A DNA stretch of 9,316 nt from an uncultured Ruminococcus sp. Its GTDB lineage: Bacteria > Bacillota > Clostridia > Oscillospirales > Acutalibacteraceae. Shown here one piece after another: positions 6,638-9,316 of this stretch (position 1 is its first letter; every line of letters starts with the position of its first letter). The translations under genes and the position numbers were made by a program. The DNA is taken from assembly GCA_902762335.1 (NCBI GenBank), contig CACWNZ010000034.1:1-9316 (forward strand), written 5' to 3'. The notes beneath the pieces are model-generated. The model ran no database searches. It worked only from the letters and a program-made list of their open reading frames with translations, and was not told where the DNA came from.

Positions 6638-7567
6638 ATGATAAGCTTTTACAAGACGATAGACGGAAAGATAGAAGAGATAGAAAAATACGAGCAGGGC
6701 TGCTGGGTGAACTGCATTTCGCCTGAGGACGAGGAGGTACAGTATCTTCTTGATACCTTCAGGATACCGCCCGAGCTCATGCGGTCGGCGCTTGACGAGG
6801 AGGAGTCGTCGCATATCGACAGCGAGGACGGCACTACTCTTATAATCATAGATGCGCCCGTCGTCGAAAAGGTCAATCAGAATATCACCTATTCTACCAT
6901 GCCTATAGCCATTATGATAACCGATAAGAACGTCATAACCGTCGCGCTCAGCGAGAACTCCGTTCTCAGCGAATTCTCCGAGGGCGTGGTAAAAAACGTT
7001 ATAACGGGCTATAAAACGCATTTCGTGCTGCATATCATGCTGAGAATGGCGACAAAGTATCTTCAGTATCTCAAGCAGATAGACAAGATAAACAACCGCA
7101 TTGAGCGTGAGCTCAGACGTTCGGCGCAGAATAAGGAGCTGCATCAGCTGCTTGATATAGAGAAGTCGCTCGTGTATTTTTCGTCATCGCTTAAGGCGGA
7201 CGAGCTTACTCTTGAAAAAATAATGCGCGGCAGATATATCAAGCTCTATGACGAGGATCAGGATCTTCTTGAGGACGTGCTTATCGAGATAAAGCAGGCT
7301 GTGGATATGGCGGCGATACATCTTAACATTCTGACAGGCACGATGGACGTTTTCGCATCTATAATCTCAAACAACCTAAACGTCATAATGAAGATACAGG
7401 CGTCGCTGACGCTGCTCGTATCGGTACCTACGGTAATATCCGGATTTTACGGAATGAATATAGTAACGGGTCTGCCGATAGACGATTATTGGTGGTTCCC
7501 GGTGGCGCTCTCGGGCGTGCTGATGCTTGTAATGTACTTTATCCTTAAAAAGAAGGGAATGTTCTGA
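6638..7567 (+). CDS. corA: CorA-family magnesium/divalent cation transporter
   Basis: A homopentameric inner-membrane channel for Mg2+ (some members carry Co2+ or Ni2+), belonging to the CorA-like 2-TM-GxN family. It has 309 residues, the usual length. The N-terminal cytoplasmic alpha/beta domain (1-165) includes IPPELMRSALDEEESS and a VITVALSEN strand. A long stalk helix (about 170-250) is rich in charged residues (LYDEDQDLLEDVLIEIKQAVD). TM1 is at about 251-271, ending in the signature Y-G-M-N at 271-274. A short outer loop with IDD follows, then TM2 (285-303) and a basic KKK tail. The start is ATG 6638 behind AAGGGG. An out-of-frame ATG at 6633 (ATGCCATGA) is too close to that site to compete well. 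Expression is likely controlled by the long leader. The nucleoside phosphorylase-MiaA gene follows after 33 bases with no terminator, so they probably share a transcript. Confidence 0.95.
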   Translation: MISFYKTIDGKIEEIEKYEQGCWVNCISPEDEEVQYLLDTFRIPPELMRSALDEEESSHIDSEDGTTLIIIDAPVVEKVNQNITYSTMPIAIMITDKNVITVALSENSVLSEFSEGVVKNVITGYKTHFVLHIMLRMATKYLQYLKQIDKINNRIERELRRSAQNKELHQLLDIEKSLVYFSSSLKADELTLEKIMRGRYIKLYDEDQDLLEDVLIEIKQAVDMAAIHLNILTGTMDVFASIISNNLNVIMKIQASLTLLVSVPTVISGFYGMNIVTGLPIDDYWWFPVALSGVLMLVMYFILKKKGMF

Positions 7568-7600
7568 GCATACGCGCAGGAGCATTACAGAGGTGTTTTT

Positions 7601-9316
7601 ATGAACGAAGAAAAGCTGTACCATATCGGAATAAGCAGATCCCAGGGCGCGAAATACGCCATACTTCCCGGTGACCCGGGCAGAGTAAAGCTTATAGCCG
7701 CCTATCTTGACGACCCGTGCGAGCTTGCGTCGAACAGGGAGTTCACTTCATACTGCGGCAAGCTCCTCGGCGAGCGGGTCATAGTTACCTCTACGGGCAT
7801 AGGGGGACCTTCGGCGGCGATAGCGCTTGAGGAGCTGTGCGAGGCGGGCGTGAGATACGCCATAAGAACGGGCACCTGCGGGGGCATAAGCGAGGGAGTC
7901 ATTCCCGGGGATATCATAATCCCGACGGCGGCGGTCCGCATGGAAGGGACCTCAAAGGAGTATGCGCCGCCGGAATTTCCTGCCTCGGCGGATTTCGGCG
8001 TTGTAAAGGCGCTTGCCGAGGCAGCCGCGAACAACGGCTTCAGGGTGCATACGGGAATAGTGCATAGCAAGGATTCCTTCTACGGTCAGCACAGTCCCGA
8101 AACGATGCCCGTAGAATACAGACTTAAAAACAAGTGGAGCGCATGGAAGCGGCTCGGCGTGCTTGCTTCGGAAATGGAGACCGCTGCGCTGTTCACCGTT
8201 GCCGCCGCAAGGGGAATAAAAGTCGGCTGCGTGCTTCACGCGCTGTGGAATCAGGAGAGGCGCAGCAAGGGCTATATCGACAGCGACGACTTCGACCTCT
8301 CGGCAGCCGTAAAAACGGCGGTAGATGCGATGAAGCTCATCATAGCCGGCAACAGACCGCTTGAGCAGGCATCGGGTTCCGCCGCTGCTGAGTTCGAAAA
8401 GACGGACAGCGTACCCCATGACGGCGCGCAGAAGGCGCCGATCGGCGATGAGCCCCTATCCGCGATTACAGGCTCCGCATCGGAAGAGACCCCCGCCGTG
8501 ACTGCCCCCCGCAAACGAATGGTAGCGGTGGTGGGACCGACGGCAACGGGAAAGACGGATCTTGCGATAAAGCTTGCGCAGCTTTATGACGGCGAGATAA
8601 TATCGGCGGATTCCATGCAGATATATAAGGGTATGGAGATAGCGAGCGCCAAGCCGACAGAGGAGGAAATGCAGGGCATACCGCATCATCTGATGAGCTT
8701 TATATCACCGAGCGATACCTTTTCCGTATCCGACTACGTCCGTCTTGCATCGCAGGCGATAGACGACGTCATATCAAGAGGAAAGCTGCCGATACTCTGC
8801 GGCGGGTCGGGACTGTATATCAGGTCGCTTATAGAAAACGTCACCTTTGCGCCCGACAAGCCCGACGAGCAGCTCCGTGAGGAGCTCAATGAGAGATACG
8901 AGAAGGAGGGCGGCGAAGCCCTGCTTGAGGAGCTGAGGGAGTTCGACCCCGAAACGGCTGATAAGCTCTCGCCCAACGACGGCAAAAGGATAATCCGCGC
9001 GATAGAGATTTATCGCTCTACGGGCATAACCATGAGTCAGCACGTTTCGCTGTCAAAGCTTGAGCCCTCGCCTTATGACGTTATAGCTATAGGACTTACC
9101 TTTGCGGACAGACAGAATCTCTACGAAAGGATTAACAGGAGAGTAGACGTCATGCTCGAGAGGGGACTTCTTAAGGAGGCGGAAAACTTCTATTCTTCAG
9201 AGAAAAGCGTTACTTCATCTGCGGCTATAGGCTATAAGGAGCTAAAGCCCTATCTTGACGGCAGGATAACCCTTGAGGCGGCGGCGGAGAAGCTGAAAAT
9301 GGAGTCGCGCAGATAT
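7601..9316 (+). CDS. miaA: Fused uridine phosphorylase-type nucleoside phosphorylase / tRNA dimethylallyltransferase MiaA (3' end beyond window)
   Basis: One frame of 572 codons with no stop joins two enzymes. Residues 1-250 match Udp-type phosphorylases (nucleoside + phosphate to base + ribose-1-phosphate): GDPGRV (R28), NREFTSY (R46), TGIGGPS, RTGTCGG (R89, T92) and SEMETAA (E191-E193). The E. coli uracil-recognition QxR reads Q-H-S here. Residues 251-306 form a low-complexity Ala/Pro/Glu/Ser linker. MiaA, which transfers dimethylallyl to A37 of tRNAs reading UNN codons, begins at M307: GPTATGKT P-loop (312-319), SADSMQIY (337-342), GGSGLY (401-406), AIGYKE (542-547) and ESRRY at the edge, start of the SRRYAKRQ motif. 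About 45 residues are missing. AGAGGTG at 7589-7595 sets the start. No ribosome binding site precedes M307, so a single polypeptide is favoured. Two separate genes remain possible if the C6 run at 8505-8510 is miscounted. Confidence 0.88.
   Translation, partial: MNEEKLYHIGISRSQGAKYAILPGDPGRVKLIAAYLDDPCELASNREFTSYCGKLLGERVIVTSTGIGGPSAAIALEELCEAGVRYAIRTGTCGGISEGVIPGDIIIPTAAVRMEGTSKEYAPPEFPASADFGVVKALAEAAANNGFRVHTGIVHSKDSFYGQHSPETMPVEYRLKNKWSAWKRLGVLASEMETAALFTVAAARGIKVGCVLHALWNQERRSKGYIDSDDFDLSAAVKTAVDAMKLIIAGNRPLEQASGSAAAEFEKTDSVPHDGAQKAPIGDEPLSAITGSASEETPAVTAPRKRMVAVVGPTATGKTDLAIKLAQLYDGEIISADSMQIYKGMEIASAKPTEEEMQGIPHHLMSFISPSDTFSVSDYVRLASQAIDDVISRGKLPILCGGSGLYIRSLIENVTFAPDKPDEQLREELNERYEKEGGEALLEELREFDPETADKLSPNDGKRIIRAIEIYRSTGITMSQHVSLSKLEPSPYDVIAIGLTFADRQNLYERINRRVDVMLERGLLKEAENFYSSEKSVTSSAAIGYKELKPYLDGRITLEAAAEKLKMESRRY
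8351..8518 (+). other. Interdomain linker of the phosphorylase-MiaA fusion
   Basis: Codons 251-306 join the two enzyme domains. Composition is Ala, Ser, Pro, Glu, Asp and Thr with a basic APRKR just before the MiaA P-loop strand, as in a flexible disordered tether. E. coli Udp ends about where this begins. The frame stays open, while the alternative forward frames contain several TGA codons. Runs of C occur at 8490-8494 (five) and 8505-8510 (six). Confidence 0.7.

Noticed and set aside
6633..6641. Two-codon frame ATG CCA TGA overlapping the corA start
   Set aside because: It is only 3 bases from the AAGGGG ribosome binding site, whereas the corA ATG is at a normal 8 bases. Probably coincidence.
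6464..7144. A 226-codon minus-strand frame opposite corA
   Set aside because: It mirrors the corA coding frame, crosses the corA promoter and leader, and has no homology I recognise. It is treated as a shadow.
7702..8514. Minus-strand frames opposite the phosphorylase domain
   Set aside because: They overlap the clearly conserved Udp motifs on the plus strand and have no features of their own.

Overview
The window looks like chromosomal housekeeping DNA from a moderately GC-rich, low-GC-phylum bacterium of the class Clostridia, probably an Oscillospiraceae/Ruminococcaceae-like gut lineage. The reasons are strong AGGAGG/GAGGTG-type ribosome binding sites, sigma-A promoters with 17-base spacers, heavy use of ATA and AGA codons despite roughly 50% GC, a Clostridia-style DnaE with an intact PHP metal site, and a clostridial-type uridine phosphorylase. 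The exact genus cannot be read from the sequence. There is no insertion sequence, CRISPR array, tRNA or rRNA.

Left part, minus strand (1-4700): a promoter at 4669-4697 drives an RlmL/YpsC-family THUMP rRNA methyltransferase (3512-4636). Twelve bases after it comes dnaE, the DNA polymerase III alpha subunit (start 3499, 3' end off the left edge). The methyltransferase stop runs straight into the dnaE Shine-Dalgarno, so the two form a tight operon. Upstream lies a 289-base gap with a long GC-rich hairpin next to the rmuC stop. Then comes rmuC (4926-6305, minus), with its own promoter overlapped by an operator-like inverted repeat.

Right part, plus strand (6456-9316): a near-consensus promoter produces a transcript with a long (about 147 base) leader in front of corA, a Mg2+/divalent cation channel. 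The leader starts with a UUCG-capped hairpin. It then holds a well-formed 26-codon open reading frame whose peptide begins M-S-P-D-P-T, strikingly like enterobacterial MgtL (MEPDPTP...), the leader peptide that senses low Mg2+ by destabilising its own ribosome. The leader stop codon lies in the loop of a hairpin whose 3' arm covers the corA Shine-Dalgarno. This looks like a translation-based Mg2+-responsive switch in a Clostridium and is the most interesting item in the window.

Thirty-three bases after corA begins a single uninterrupted frame. It encodes a uridine-phosphorylase-type nucleoside phosphorylase joined through a roughly 55-residue Ala/Pro/Glu/Ser-rich linker to MiaA, the tRNA A37 dimethylallyltransferase. 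It runs off the right edge after 572 codons, inside the conserved SRRYAKRQ block of MiaA. This fusion is unusual. It passes through a run of six C just before the MiaA start, so assembly accuracy at that run should be checked.

The rmuC and corA units are divergent and share a control region of about 90 bases between their promoters.
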